A stretch of 54,106 nucleotides of DNA. It comes from JAPLVB01 sp964353635. GTDB taxonomy: Archaea > Aenigmatarchaeota > Aenigmatarchaeia > QMZP01. The position numbers and the translations under genes were made by a program. Where the stretch lies: assembly GCA_964353635.1 (NCBI GenBank), contig CAYGVS010000004.1:1-54106 (forward strand). The letters are read 5' to 3'. This document shows positions 23,732 through 33,200 of the stretch, one piece after another. Each line of letters opens with the position of its first letter. Positions within the stretch are counted from its first letter, which is position 1. Under the pieces are notes generated by a model. It was given only the letters and a program-made list of their open reading frames with translations, did not search any database and was not told where the DNA came from.

Positions 23732-25198
23732 TTAGTGTATAGATGATTGAAATTGCTTGTGATAAAGGCCTTGGAACGACTCGAATATTTCTTTGTCAAT
23801 GTTAAAACCGAAGAGTCCGTGTTTCATCCTGAAATCAGCTATTTTCTTGAAAGGGAATTCTAGAAGTGCCTTCGTGAATGAATCGGGTGTTGATTGAGCC
23901 CTCATCACATAGAACCAAGCGTTTGCGGCGATATCCGGTTCTGATATCCAGGGAAGCGAATCCAGGGATGCATACCCTTCGAAAAGATTCTTGCTTGACC
24001 ATTCCCTTAGCGTAAGAGGCTCCTTAAAGAGTCCCTTAACCTCATTGTAAAGGCTGCAACCTGGATAAGGTCTAAAAACCTGGGGTCCGATTATGTAAGC
24101 TTTGGGGTTTATTTTCTTGATTTTTGTAATCAACCTTAGCGTTTCCATCATATCCTTTTTTTCTTCGCCAGGAATACCTATCATGAAGGAACATATTGTA
24201 TTAATATCAAATTTCCTACATGTAGTGACTGCGTTTAATATCTGTGGCATTGTAATCTCTTTTTTCAATTTGTTAAGGATTTTTTCTGAGCCGGATTCTA
24301 TCCCCATGGCCAGTGTGGTGCAGCCGCTCTTCTTAGCAAGTCGCATAAGACTATTATTCAAATGGTTTTCGTTGAAATAGTTTGCCCTGGTGTTTGCATG
24401 CCATTTCACATCAATATTTTCTGAAATCATTGCCTCACAGAACTCCTCAACCCTTTTTTTGTTTACGAAAAAATTCTCATCCATGAATTGGATATATTCA
24501 ATGCCGTATCTTTCTGTGAGTATTTTCACCTCATCGAGTATTTTTCCAGCGTTTAGTGGTCTCCATCTGTTTTCCAAAAGGTTTATGCAGAATGCACAAT
24601 TGTATACACAGCCCCTTCCTGAATGAAGAGGTAAGGATTTGCCAAAGGATTTTCCTCCTATTTTGAAATCGCTTATATATTCCCTGATTTTTAGTATTTC
24701 CCATTCCGGTGGAGACAATGTATTTAGATCCAGAAATTCCCTTTTAGGAGTCACTCTAACTTTACCGTTTTCCTTATAAACAAGCCCCTTAATGTCGCTT
24801 ATTTTTCCTTTTCCTTCAAGCCAGGATGACAGCTCTAACAGCGTGATTTCCCCTTCATTGGTTATCACAAAGTCGACTGACTTGTCCTCGACTGTTTGTT
24901 TGGGATACAGTGTTGGGTGTATCCCGCCCCATACGACTTTGATGTCAGGATCCTTTTCTTTTACCAAATCAGATAGTTCTATTGCATTTTTCACTTGGTT
25001 CGTCATTACAGAAAATCCTACTATATCCGATTTCAGAATAAGTGGCCTGAGTTTTTTTCCGATGTTTTCTATTTGAGAATCGACAACCTTTACTGTATGC
25101 CCTTTTCTGTGCAACGCGGTTGCCAGATATAAGAGCGACAAATGTAACTGTTTTTGCGATTTTTTCTCCCCCTCTGGATTAACCAGGGTTATTTTCAT
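23732..25198 (-). CDS. B12-binding-domain radical SAM protein
   Basis: This 488-residue protein has an N-terminal cobalamin-binding-like Rossmann domain (ITLVNPEGEKKSQ, LLYLATALHRKGHTVKVVD, VWGGIHPTLYP). A radical SAM barrel follows with the cluster motif GRGCVYNCAFC (CX3CX2C) near residue 202 and AMGIESGSEKIL, then FMIGIPGEE. The family includes methylases of unactivated carbons and many uncharacterised enzymes. The canonical B12-binding DxHxxG is not present, so cobalamin use is uncertain. The ATG at 25198 starts the domain directly. The gene is AT-rich compared with the upstream asnB. It is divergent from the flippase at 25253. Glycan or lipid modification is inferred from place only. Confidence 0.83.
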   Translation of the reverse strand: MKITLVNPEGEKKSQKQLHLSLLYLATALHRKGHTVKVVDSQIENIGKKLRPLILKSDIVGFSVMTNQVKNAIELSDLVKEKDPDIKVVWGGIHPTLYPKQTVEDKSVDFVITNEGEITLLELSSWLEGKGKISDIKGLVYKENGKVRVTPKREFLDLNTLSPPEWEILKIREYISDFKIGGKSFGKSLPLHSGRGCVYNCAFCINLLENRWRPLNAGKILDEVKILTERYGIEYIQFMDENFFVNKKRVEEFCEAMISENIDVKWHANTRANYFNENHLNNSLMRLAKKSGCTTLAMGIESGSEKILNKLKKEITMPQILNAVTTCRKFDINTICSFMIGIPGEEKKDMMETLRLITKIKKINPKAYIIGPQVFRPYPGCSLYNEVKGLFKEPLTLREWSSKNLFEGYASLDSLPWISEPDIAANAWFYVMRAQSTPDSFTKALLEFPFKKIADFRMKHGLFGFNIDKEIFESFQGLYHKQFQSSIH

Positions 25199-25252
25199 AA
25201 TAATAAAACGAAAATACACTTAAATATTCAGTATAAGGTAAATGACGGTAGT

Positions 25253-26770
25253 ATGAATGAGAAAGAAGTTGAAATGGGATACTTAAAAACCATAGCGAAG
25301 GGAGCGGGATTAGTACTGATAGGAATGATAATTTCTAAGTTTATTAGCTTTCTTTATTTGATTTTCGTTGCAAGGTATTTCGGGGTGCAGGATTATGGGA
25401 TGTTTTCCTTGGTAATTGCGGTTATAGGAGTTGTTAGCGTGCTGGCGGTTCTGGGATTACCAACAGCTGTCACAAGATTCGTATCTTATTACGAAAGTAA
25501 AAAATCCAAACATAAAACCAAGGGGATTGTGATTGGATCACTAAAGATGTCGCTTCTGCTTTCGACAGCAATCACCATAATTCTTATCCTGTTCTCTGAT
25601 CTTATTGCTTTCTACTTGTTCCATGACTCAACTGGAAAAATGAGCCCCTTGATAAAGATAATGAGCCTTTCCATTCCTTTTTATTCTTTGTTCACGATTT
25701 CTAACTCTGCATCCGTAGGCCTCAAGAAGGTGGAACATAAGGTGTATACTGAATATATATCCCAGAACCTTCTGAAGCTTGTTTTCACTTTCATATTCGG
25801 GATAATTGGACTGGGTGTTATTGGGATAGGCCTTGGCTGGGCGGTATCGATAATGCTTACTGGACTCCTTGCAGCATACCTTCTGAACAGGATCTTTCCC
25901 CTGAAAGGAAAGATCAAAGCCCCGAATATGAAAACTGAGCTGATGAAATTCTCCTTTCCTCTGCTGCTGATAAGCTTTCTAGGGGTGATTGTCACTTATG
26001 CAGACAGTATAATGATAGGCTTCTTCAAGAATCCGGAAAGCGTCGGCATATACAATGCTGCAATGCCAGTGGCCCAGATCCTAATGGCGCCTTCAGCCAT
26101 TATCGTTTCCCTTCTGCTCCCAGTATTCTCGGAAGCTTACGTAAAAAAGGGAATTGAGGATGTCAAGAAAATTTTCATCACGGTTTCAAAATGGTCATTT
26201 TATATGGCGTTTCCCTTCCTGATTTTGTTCATTACTTTCCCTTCTTTCATTCTCAGCTTCATTTTCAGTAATGCTTTCTTTGGGGATAACATAACCACGG
26301 GAAGCATGACGCTAGTCCTTTTGTCCTGCGGTTACTTCGTGACATTCATCACTCAGCCCATTATTAACCTCTTCTATCTACTGAAGAAGAACAAGGTACT
26401 GCTCATAATAAGCGCTATAGGAGGATTAACCAACTTTCTGCTGAACCTTGCTCTCATTCCAGAGTATGGTATAATTGGTGCCTCTTCGGCTTTGCTGGTA
26501 TCGTATCTTTTGAATTCCGTCATTTTCGTCGCCATGGCATGGAGATATACAGGGACAACAGGCTTCAGCCTTGACTATTCAAAAAGCATAATTGCTGTAT
26601 TGGTGTCAATAAGCATTAGTATGCTCCTGAAAGGCCATATTTCCTTCATCTTCATAGGAATAGCTTATTTCGGCTTCTACACGATTTTACTGCTGCTTTT
26701 GAAAGGATTCTCAAAAGCAGACAAAGAGATATTCAATGCTATATTGAGAAGGCTGGGGAAAAGAAAATAA
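25253..26770 (+). CDS. Polysaccharide flippase (Wzx/MATE-like, MOP superfamily)
   Basis: This 505-residue protein has 12-14 hydrophobic segments beginning with GAGLVLIGMIISKFISFLY and ARYFGVQDYGMFSLVIAV, the typical start of the Polysacc_synt family. It would move a lipid-linked glycan from the cytoplasmic to the outer face, after the GT4 enzymes have built it and before the GT39-like enzymes use it. The ATG at 25253 lies about 29 bases after TTAAATATT, fitting a leaderless transcript. The frame is open further upstream (from 25154), but that stretch overlaps the divergent gene and lacks protein character. Confidence 0.88.
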   Translation: MNEKEVEMGYLKTIAKGAGLVLIGMIISKFISFLYLIFVARYFGVQDYGMFSLVIAVIGVVSVLAVLGLPTAVTRFVSYYESKKSKHKTKGIVIGSLKMSLLLSTAITIILILFSDLIAFYLFHDSTGKMSPLIKIMSLSIPFYSLFTISNSASVGLKKVEHKVYTEYISQNLLKLVFTFIFGIIGLGVIGIGLGWAVSIMLTGLLAAYLLNRIFPLKGKIKAPNMKTELMKFSFPLLLISFLGVIVTYADSIMIGFFKNPESVGIYNAAMPVAQILMAPSAIIVSLLLPVFSEAYVKKGIEDVKKIFITVSKWSFYMAFPFLILFITFPSFILSFIFSNAFFGDNITTGSMTLVLLSCGYFVTFITQPIINLFYLLKKNKVLLIISAIGGLTNFLLNLALIPEYGIIGASSALLVSYLLNSVIFVAMAWRYTGTTGFSLDYSKSIIAVLVSISISMLLKGHISFIFIGIAYFGFYTILLLLLKGFSKADKEIFNAILRRLGKRK

Positions 26771-26808
26771 TATTGAAAATAGAATTCTTGTAAAAATACA
26801 TAAAAATA

Positions 26809-27321
26809 TTATTTCAGAACTCTTAATTTAATCTCAAGATCGACTCGAACAGGTTTTATTAGCATAGGTATTCTTTCTATCACCCTCACATTAAGCCATG
26901 TCACCCTTTTTTCTATTATTTTGAATCTTTCTTTGGGGTATTTATTAAAACAGCTATAGACAAGCATAGATGTTATAGTTTTAGGATCAAACGCCTTGAA
27001 CCATTCAGGAGAGAAATCATGCTTATGTTCGGGGTTCCAAAGAACGCTTTTACGTTTATACCAGGGTACTTTTACGTCAACAATTGCATTAGGCTTACAT
27101 ATTCTCCAAATTTCTTTCATTGCTTGAAGAGGATTGTCAAGATGCTCAAGTAAATGCCACATCCTAACTTCGGATATACTAGAATCCTTTATGGGCCAGG
27201 GAAATTTGTTCAAATCGTAAATTATGTCTGCGGGCTTATTCCTATCTATATTTATGAAACCCTCTTCATTTTTCTTTCCAGAACCGATGTTAAGTTTTAT
27301 GGTGTTGGATGGTCTTTTCAT
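26809..27321 (-). CDS. Small SAM-dependent methyltransferase-like protein
   Basis: This 170-residue protein has IKLNIGSGKKNEEGFINID (motif I), a DLNKFPWP strand and MWHLLEHLDNPLQAMKEIWRICKP (motif IV and post-motif helix). This is the minimal methyltransferase type often seen in exopolysaccharide loci. The ATG at 27321 follows TTAAATATT by about 25 bases; the longer frame to 27525 overlaps the divergent radical SAM gene. It is very AT-rich. Target unknown. Confidence 0.75.
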   Translation of the reverse strand: MKRPSNTIKLNIGSGKKNEEGFINIDRNKPADIIYDLNKFPWPIKDSSISEVRMWHLLEHLDNPLQAMKEIWRICKPNAIVDVKVPWYKRKSVLWNPEHKHDFSPEWFKAFDPKTITSMLVYSCFNKYPKERFKIIEKRVTWLNVRVIERIPMLIKPVRVDLEIKLRVLK

Positions 27322-27403
27322 ATTTATCAATATAGTCGAATATTTAATAGAATTCTTATAGAAGGCATTAAATAAGCTTTGTATTAAATACTTAGTGAAA
27401 AGT

Positions 27404-28954
27404 ATGAAAGTTATATTGGCAAATCCACCATGGACCCCTGGAAGCTGCAGAGCGGCCTCGAGGTGGCCACATAAGAAAGAAAATGAGTTTGTTAAACCAA
27501 GTTCTTTAGATAATATTATTTGCACTTTAGGGAGGACGAAAGATTCAAAAGAAATCGTTCCTTATTCGGAATTTCCATTTTATTTAGGTTATGCTGCGGC
27601 TATCTTGGAACAAAATGGCCATAAGGTAAAGCTAATCGATTCTTTGGTTACTAATCAGACAAGAAATGGGTTTTTAATTCAGGTAAAAAATTATTCTCCA
27701 GATGTTATAGTTTTTGAAACATCGACCCCTTCATTTAAGAATGATATTGAACTCCTTAAAGATGTTTCAAGAATTACAAAATGTAAAAAAGTGCTATGTG
27801 GTCCGCATGTTAGCGCTTTACCAGAAGAGACTCTAAAGAGCGAGTTTGTTGATTTTGTTCTGATAGGTGAATATGAAATTTCTTTGAATAATTTGATAGA
27901 ATGCATTGAAAAAAGGACAAATTTGGAGGATGTTAAAGGAATAGCTTTCAAAAGTGGGAGAAAGGTGGTAAAAACTCCGCTACAGCCTATTGTCGATTTG
28001 GATAAGCTCCCATTCCCGGCCTGGCATCTAATGCCGCTAAAGAGATATTATAATCCTGCGCCAGGAACAAAAACGACCATGGAAGTGATGTCCTCGAGAG
28101 GCTGCCCTTACAAATGCACCTATTGCATTTACCCTCAACTCATGTATAGAACATCTCAAGTAAGGTTCAGAAAACCTGAAAACGTTGTTGATGAGATAGA
28201 AATATTGATAAAAAAATACGGAAAACGGGGAATATATTTCAATGATGATACCTTCGCTCTTACGAAGAAGCATGTTCTTGCAATATGTCAAGAAATTAAG
28301 AAAAGAAGATTGAATTTCAGATGGGCTTGTTTTGGTAGGGTTGATACAATAGATTATGAAATGCTAAAAGAAATGAAGAATGCAGGCTGCGTTTATATCC
28401 AATATGGTGTAGAATCCGGGTCTCAGAAGATACTCGGTAACATTAAGAAAGGAATTAGAATAGAACAAATAAAAAATGCGTTTAAAATGACTTATTCGGT
28501 TGGAATAAAAGCACATGGAACATTCATGATAGGTCTGCCTGGAGAATCAAAAGAGACCATAAAGGAAACGATGAAATTGATTTCAGAAATCGATTGTGAT
28601 TCGTTGGTTTTTGCTCTTTGTACACCATTCCCTGGGACAGAAATGTACAGAGAAGCCTCAGAAAAAAATTGGTTAGAGGAATCGGACTGGGAAAAATACG
28701 ATGGGTATAATTTCGTTGTAATGAGAACTGAGTATATGTCTAGAAAGGAAATCAAAGCGGCTTTTGACTATATTAGGAAATGGTGGGAAGTATATAGAAA
28801 AATGAGAAAGAAGGATATAAAAAGATTCATAAAAACCAGATACAGAGAAGATGGAATTGAAAATCTGTTAAAAGTTGGGTTATCAAAATCGATTGAATTG
28901 ATGAGAGATGTTCGCGAAAAGAAGAAAAATCTCAGAAAAATGTCATTGAATTAG
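27404..28954 (+). CDS. B12-binding-domain radical SAM protein
   Basis: This 516-residue protein has an N-terminal Rossmann-like domain (VILANPPWTPG; FYLGYAAAILEQNGHKVKLID; CGPHVSALPEETL) and a radical SAM barrel with SSRGCPYKCTYC (CX3CX2C), YGVESGSQKIL and GTFMIGLPGES. A basic C-terminal tail of about 60 residues follows. It belongs to the same broad family as the protein at 23732, but the two are only distantly alike. It overlaps the convergent GT4 by 12 bases. Such enzymes modify lipids, cofactors or natural products; nothing here fixes the substrate. The gene is AT-rich, like its neighbours from 23.7 to 30.9 kb. Confidence 0.83.
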   Translation: MKVILANPPWTPGSCRAASRWPHKKENEFVKPSSLDNIICTLGRTKDSKEIVPYSEFPFYLGYAAAILEQNGHKVKLIDSLVTNQTRNGFLIQVKNYSPDVIVFETSTPSFKNDIELLKDVSRITKCKKVLCGPHVSALPEETLKSEFVDFVLIGEYEISLNNLIECIEKRTNLEDVKGIAFKSGRKVVKTPLQPIVDLDKLPFPAWHLMPLKRYYNPAPGTKTTMEVMSSRGCPYKCTYCIYPQLMYRTSQVRFRKPENVVDEIEILIKKYGKRGIYFNDDTFALTKKHVLAICQEIKKRRLNFRWACFGRVDTIDYEMLKEMKNAGCVYIQYGVESGSQKILGNIKKGIRIEQIKNAFKMTYSVGIKAHGTFMIGLPGESKETIKETMKLISEIDCDSLVFALCTPFPGTEMYREASEKNWLEESDWEKYDGYNFVVMRTEYMSRKEIKAAFDYIRKWWEVYRKMRKKDIKRFIKTRYREDGIENLLKVGLSKSIELMRDVREKKKNLRKMSLN

Positions 28955-30121
28955 TTTATCATAAATCCTAATATATTTTTTGCATAGAACGTCCCAGGAG
29001 AATTCTTTTTCGGCCACGAGTCTTGACTTTTTTGACATCTCTTTCAATCTGTTTTTGTCCGAAAGAGCTTCTAGTATCGTTTTTGTTAATCCTAGCGTAT
29101 CTCCAGATTTCACAAGAAATCCTGTCCCGTGTTTATTGATTATTTTTTTCTGATCCCCATTACTGGTTGCTATGCAAGGCAGTCCACATGCCATATAAGT
29201 TGTTAGTTTTGTCGGAAAACTTACATGTCCCATTAATGAGTATGTCCTCAGAGATAAACCGATCTCTGCGGCCCTGATATACTCAGGCATTTCAGTGTAA
29301 TCTATTTGGCCTGTCATTATTACCTGATTCTTAAATAGAGGATTTTGAGCGATTTTGATATACTTTTCCAAATCGGACCCTCCACCCACTATTAAAAAAA
29401 CAATATCTTTTCTTTGTTTAACTATCTGCGCAATGCTTTCGAAAAGTGTATCTATTCCTTGATAGGATTCAATGCAACCCGCAAACAATACAACATTTTT
29501 TTCTTGTAATGAATATTTTTTCCTTATGTGATTGTCCTTATTACCCGGATAAAAGAGTCTCGTATTTACGCCAACTGGAATGGATTCAATTTTGTCTTCG
29601 GGTATTCCAATATTAATTAACATTTCCATAAGGCTGTCCGAAGTTGCAACAATGAAATCAGAATATTTTCTTAAAACTTTTGCAACCATGTACCAAGGGA
29701 ACCATCTCAATTTCTTTATTGTATTTTTATAGGTTATTTCTTCTGGAACGAGTCCATGCATGTCATATACCATTGGGACCTTATATGATCTCTTTACAGG
29801 ATAGGCACTTATAGCAGTTTGAAAAATATGAGCATGGATTAAGTCTGGTTGGTTGTTTTCACATGCTTTTTCTATCCAATGTGAAAACCGTACTGTGTCG
29901 AAAACATATGATCTTTCAAAAGGTCTTTTATTTATTAATTTATATTGATAAATTTTTATGCCATTCTTTTCAAAAACTCTAGTGTTGTTGGACACAGAAC
30001 ATGCAAATACTTTGTGGTTTTCAATCTTTAGATGAGATGATATCTCCCAAGCTCTTATTGGAGAGCCTGCAGGTTCCAATATATCTCTGTATATAGTTTG
30101 GCAAATGTTATAATTGGTCAT
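28943..30121 (-). CDS. Family 4 glycosyltransferase
   Basis: This 392-residue GT4 enzyme has a glycine/proline-poor N-terminal loop (EPAGSPIRAWEISSHL), VVLFAGCIESYQGIDTLFES at the domain border, LIVGGGSDLEKY and a C-terminal AAEIGLSLRTY...SFPTKLTTYMACGLP region in which the EX7E motif is loose. It ends the glycan locus. It is divergent from the giant secreted protein at 30212; 90 very AT-rich bases lie between them. Donor and acceptor unknown. Confidence 0.85.
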   Translation of the reverse strand: MTNYNICQTIYRDILEPAGSPIRAWEISSHLKIENHKVFACSVSNNTRVFEKNGIKIYQYKLINKRPFERSYVFDTVRFSHWIEKACENNQPDLIHAHIFQTAISAYPVKRSYKVPMVYDMHGLVPEEITYKNTIKKLRWFPWYMVAKVLRKYSDFIVATSDSLMEMLINIGIPEDKIESIPVGVNTRLFYPGNKDNHIRKKYSLQEKNVVLFAGCIESYQGIDTLFESIAQIVKQRKDIVFLIVGGGSDLEKYIKIAQNPLFKNQVIMTGQIDYTEMPEYIRAAEIGLSLRTYSLMGHVSFPTKLTTYMACGLPCIATSNGDQKKIINKHGTGFLVKSGDTLGLTKTILEALSDKNRLKEMSKKSRLVAEKEFSWDVLCKKYIRIYDKLIQ

Positions 30122-30211
30122 TTTATAACCCGTTTATCTATAACTTGTTTTATAGTTCATTACTAATCTCATTTATAATACATTTAAATAAAGTTAAACA
30201 AAAAATTATTT

Positions 30212-33200
30212 ATGTTAATTTCATTTAAAACGAAATTTATATTTTTCTTATTAATTTTTTGTTTTTCAATTCCAATAAACTTTGTTTCAGGCTCAGAAGA
30301 AACTGTTCTATATTTGAAATTTGATGAAGGTGACGGAACTGTTGTATTTGATTCTTCAAACTATAGAAACAATGGTACTGTGAATAATGCATTTTGGGAA
30401 TTGAATAAATGTATAGATGGAAGTTGTCTTTTTTTCAATAATTTTAGTTCATATGCATCAGTAAATCAGCACGCATCATTGAATCCGCAAAATTTTACGA
30501 TAGAAGCATGGATATATAGTTTTGGCGGTACTGGCAATAGAACTATTGTCAATAAAGATACAAACGGTCCGGCCACAAGAGCTTGGAGATTACATTTAGA
30601 TTCTAATGAAAATGATAAACTGGTGGCAGATTTTCAAAGACCTATTGGTCTTCCTTGGGCGGTTGTTTACAGTAATAAAAGCATAAAGAATAATACATGG
30701 TATTATGTCGCTGCAACTTACAATCATTCTTATTTTTGCGTTTGGATTAATAGTGTTTTAAGTGGATGTTTGCTAGAAAATAGCGATATTGATTATCGTT
30801 GGACTCAATCAAAATTAATTATAGGTATGTCCGAAGATAGTAGTAACAAAAAATTAGAATATTTTAATGGTATAATTGATGAAGTTAAAATTTCAAATTA
30901 TGCTAAGAATTACTCCCAATTGTTTTCAATTTACAACGAATTTTGTCCAAACGATTTATGCAACCAAAAAAATAGTAATATTAAAAATGTAGTTAACCCC
31001 CTCATAATAACCTCTGCCGAGCAGAGAAATGTCCTCTCCGCGGTGCCTGCGAAAGCGCCTGTTCTTGTTGCTGATTCCATTACACCCGAAGTCATGCGGT
31101 TTATTGAGGATTACAAGCCTGACTGGATTTATACTGTGGGTTTTTCGTCCGGGCTTGGGAATTCCAGCAGGATCCTCTATAATCAGGTGCCTGGACTGTT
31201 CTTTCCCAATGCGAGCAGGGCTGTTTATGTGAATGGGAGTAGTAGGGAGAAGGGGATTCTTGCCTCTCAGATAGCGTATTATCTGGACATGCCGGTCGTT
31301 TTTGAGAGGGATGGAGGGAGCTATTCGGAGATTATTGACCTGGAGAACATGAGCCTCCAAGAGATAGGGGATTTCTACATCAATCTTGTGAAGGAGGACG
31401 GAAGGAACATAGACTATCTTGTCCTTACCAATTTCAGCAGCAGCGAGAGCCTGCTTGCAGGCAGGCTAGCTGGGATGCGGAATGGGTATATCATACCATT
31501 GGAGAATGGGAGTTATGAGGGTGTCATGGCAAGCCTCAGGGTCGGTGCTGATTTTTTGGGTTCGCATAATCTGTATCATAAGAATGTCATGTACAAAACT
31601 GGGAAGCCCCTCTATCTTGCCCTTCTTGGGAGCAATGAAAGCATTCCTCACATCCCGTTCTTCGATCCCGGATTGGAGATATTTGATAATAAGGATGGGT
31701 GGTGGCTGTATTCTGATGTGGGCTACTCAGATTTGAATGGGGATGGGTATTATGACCTGGCGCTCGGGAGGATGGAGGGATTGGAAGCAGCCTCGCTGCA
31801 TTTGGCAAGGCAATCGGTTCCGAAGAATCAGAGCGTGGTGCTTATTGGGGAGTATAGGCATGGGAAGTTTGAGGATTTGAAATTCTTTGGTAGCGGGATG
31901 TCGCAGGTGTTCGCAGCGCAGGTCCTGCTGGGCCATGTAAATGTTTCCACGAAAAGGATAGTTGAGGAGAAGCTGAGCAGCCTTGACGGGATTGGCAATT
32001 CGAGCATCTATGATTTTTTCGGGAAATTCAACACAATCGTTGCGACTATGATAGCTAAGAATATGGTGAAAGGAATAGCTTTGCCATGGACGGTTGCCGA
32101 GTATTCGAACATTGCCATGTATGCTATACTTGAGTATGATTGGAATTCATGGGCAAAGCTTCTTGGTATTATACCTGTTCCGAGGCATCTTGATTCTATT
32201 GAAGCCGATCTGGCTGAAAGGATTGGATCCCCTGGTGTGATTGGATACTTTGGGATGGGTGAGGGCTTCTGGCTGATTCCCAACAATAGCAGGAGCTATA
32301 TGGAGCTGCTGCTGAACCCTTACAGCAGGGCTGTGGAGTTTGACAACATCACCTTTTCAGGCTTCCTTTATGATGATCATGATGTGTCTGCAAAATCGGT
32401 CATAAAGGAGAAAGTTCTGAGAGAAGGTGGAAGCGTCATGGGATCATCGGGGATTGTGCATGATCCGTATAACATGCACACCTCTACCATGTTCTTCATA
32501 TGCCTGGCGCAGGGTAAGCCGTTGGGTCAGGCGTTTATGGAATCTGTGAATACTGACCCTCTTACATTCGCTGTTGGTTTCTTTTCATTGTATATGGCCT
32601 ACTCCAATATTGGGCAGGAAGAGGCTGCCATTGCATATCCGCTGCTTTACTCAAAAGACAAGCTTGAGAGGATACTTTGGGCAGACCCTGCAGCCACGCC
32701 TCTAGAAAGGAGATACTCGCCGCAGAAGGCTGTTTACAAAACCGGGCCTGCCAACTCTTTCATTGCTGAAGTTTTGGTTGCGGTCAACAGAACAGGACAG
32801 GAAGTCCTGAACGCTGACACCTATCTTGCTGAGCCGGAGAAGCCTCTGCTGCCTGTTTATTATAGAGAATTTGTGCTTCCAGAGGGCAGCTTCTTGAATT
32901 GGGTGAATGTTACTGGTAACTATTCACTGGAGAACTCTGGTATGGCTCTGGTTTATAATGATTCGCATTACACCAATTGGACAGAGATAATTGTCGGATG
33001 CATCGGCTCATTGGGATTTTCCAGCCTTCAGGAATTGGATGCAGAGAAGGAGAGCCTTATAGAAGATTGTGTTGATAATCTCACCCGGCCGGATGTGAGC
33101 TATCCGTACCCGAACGTAACATTCTGGTGGAAAGAGGCTAGGCTTCTGGATAATAGGACCATTGTCATGGTGTTCATCCCTGCTGTTATTGCGGAGAATG

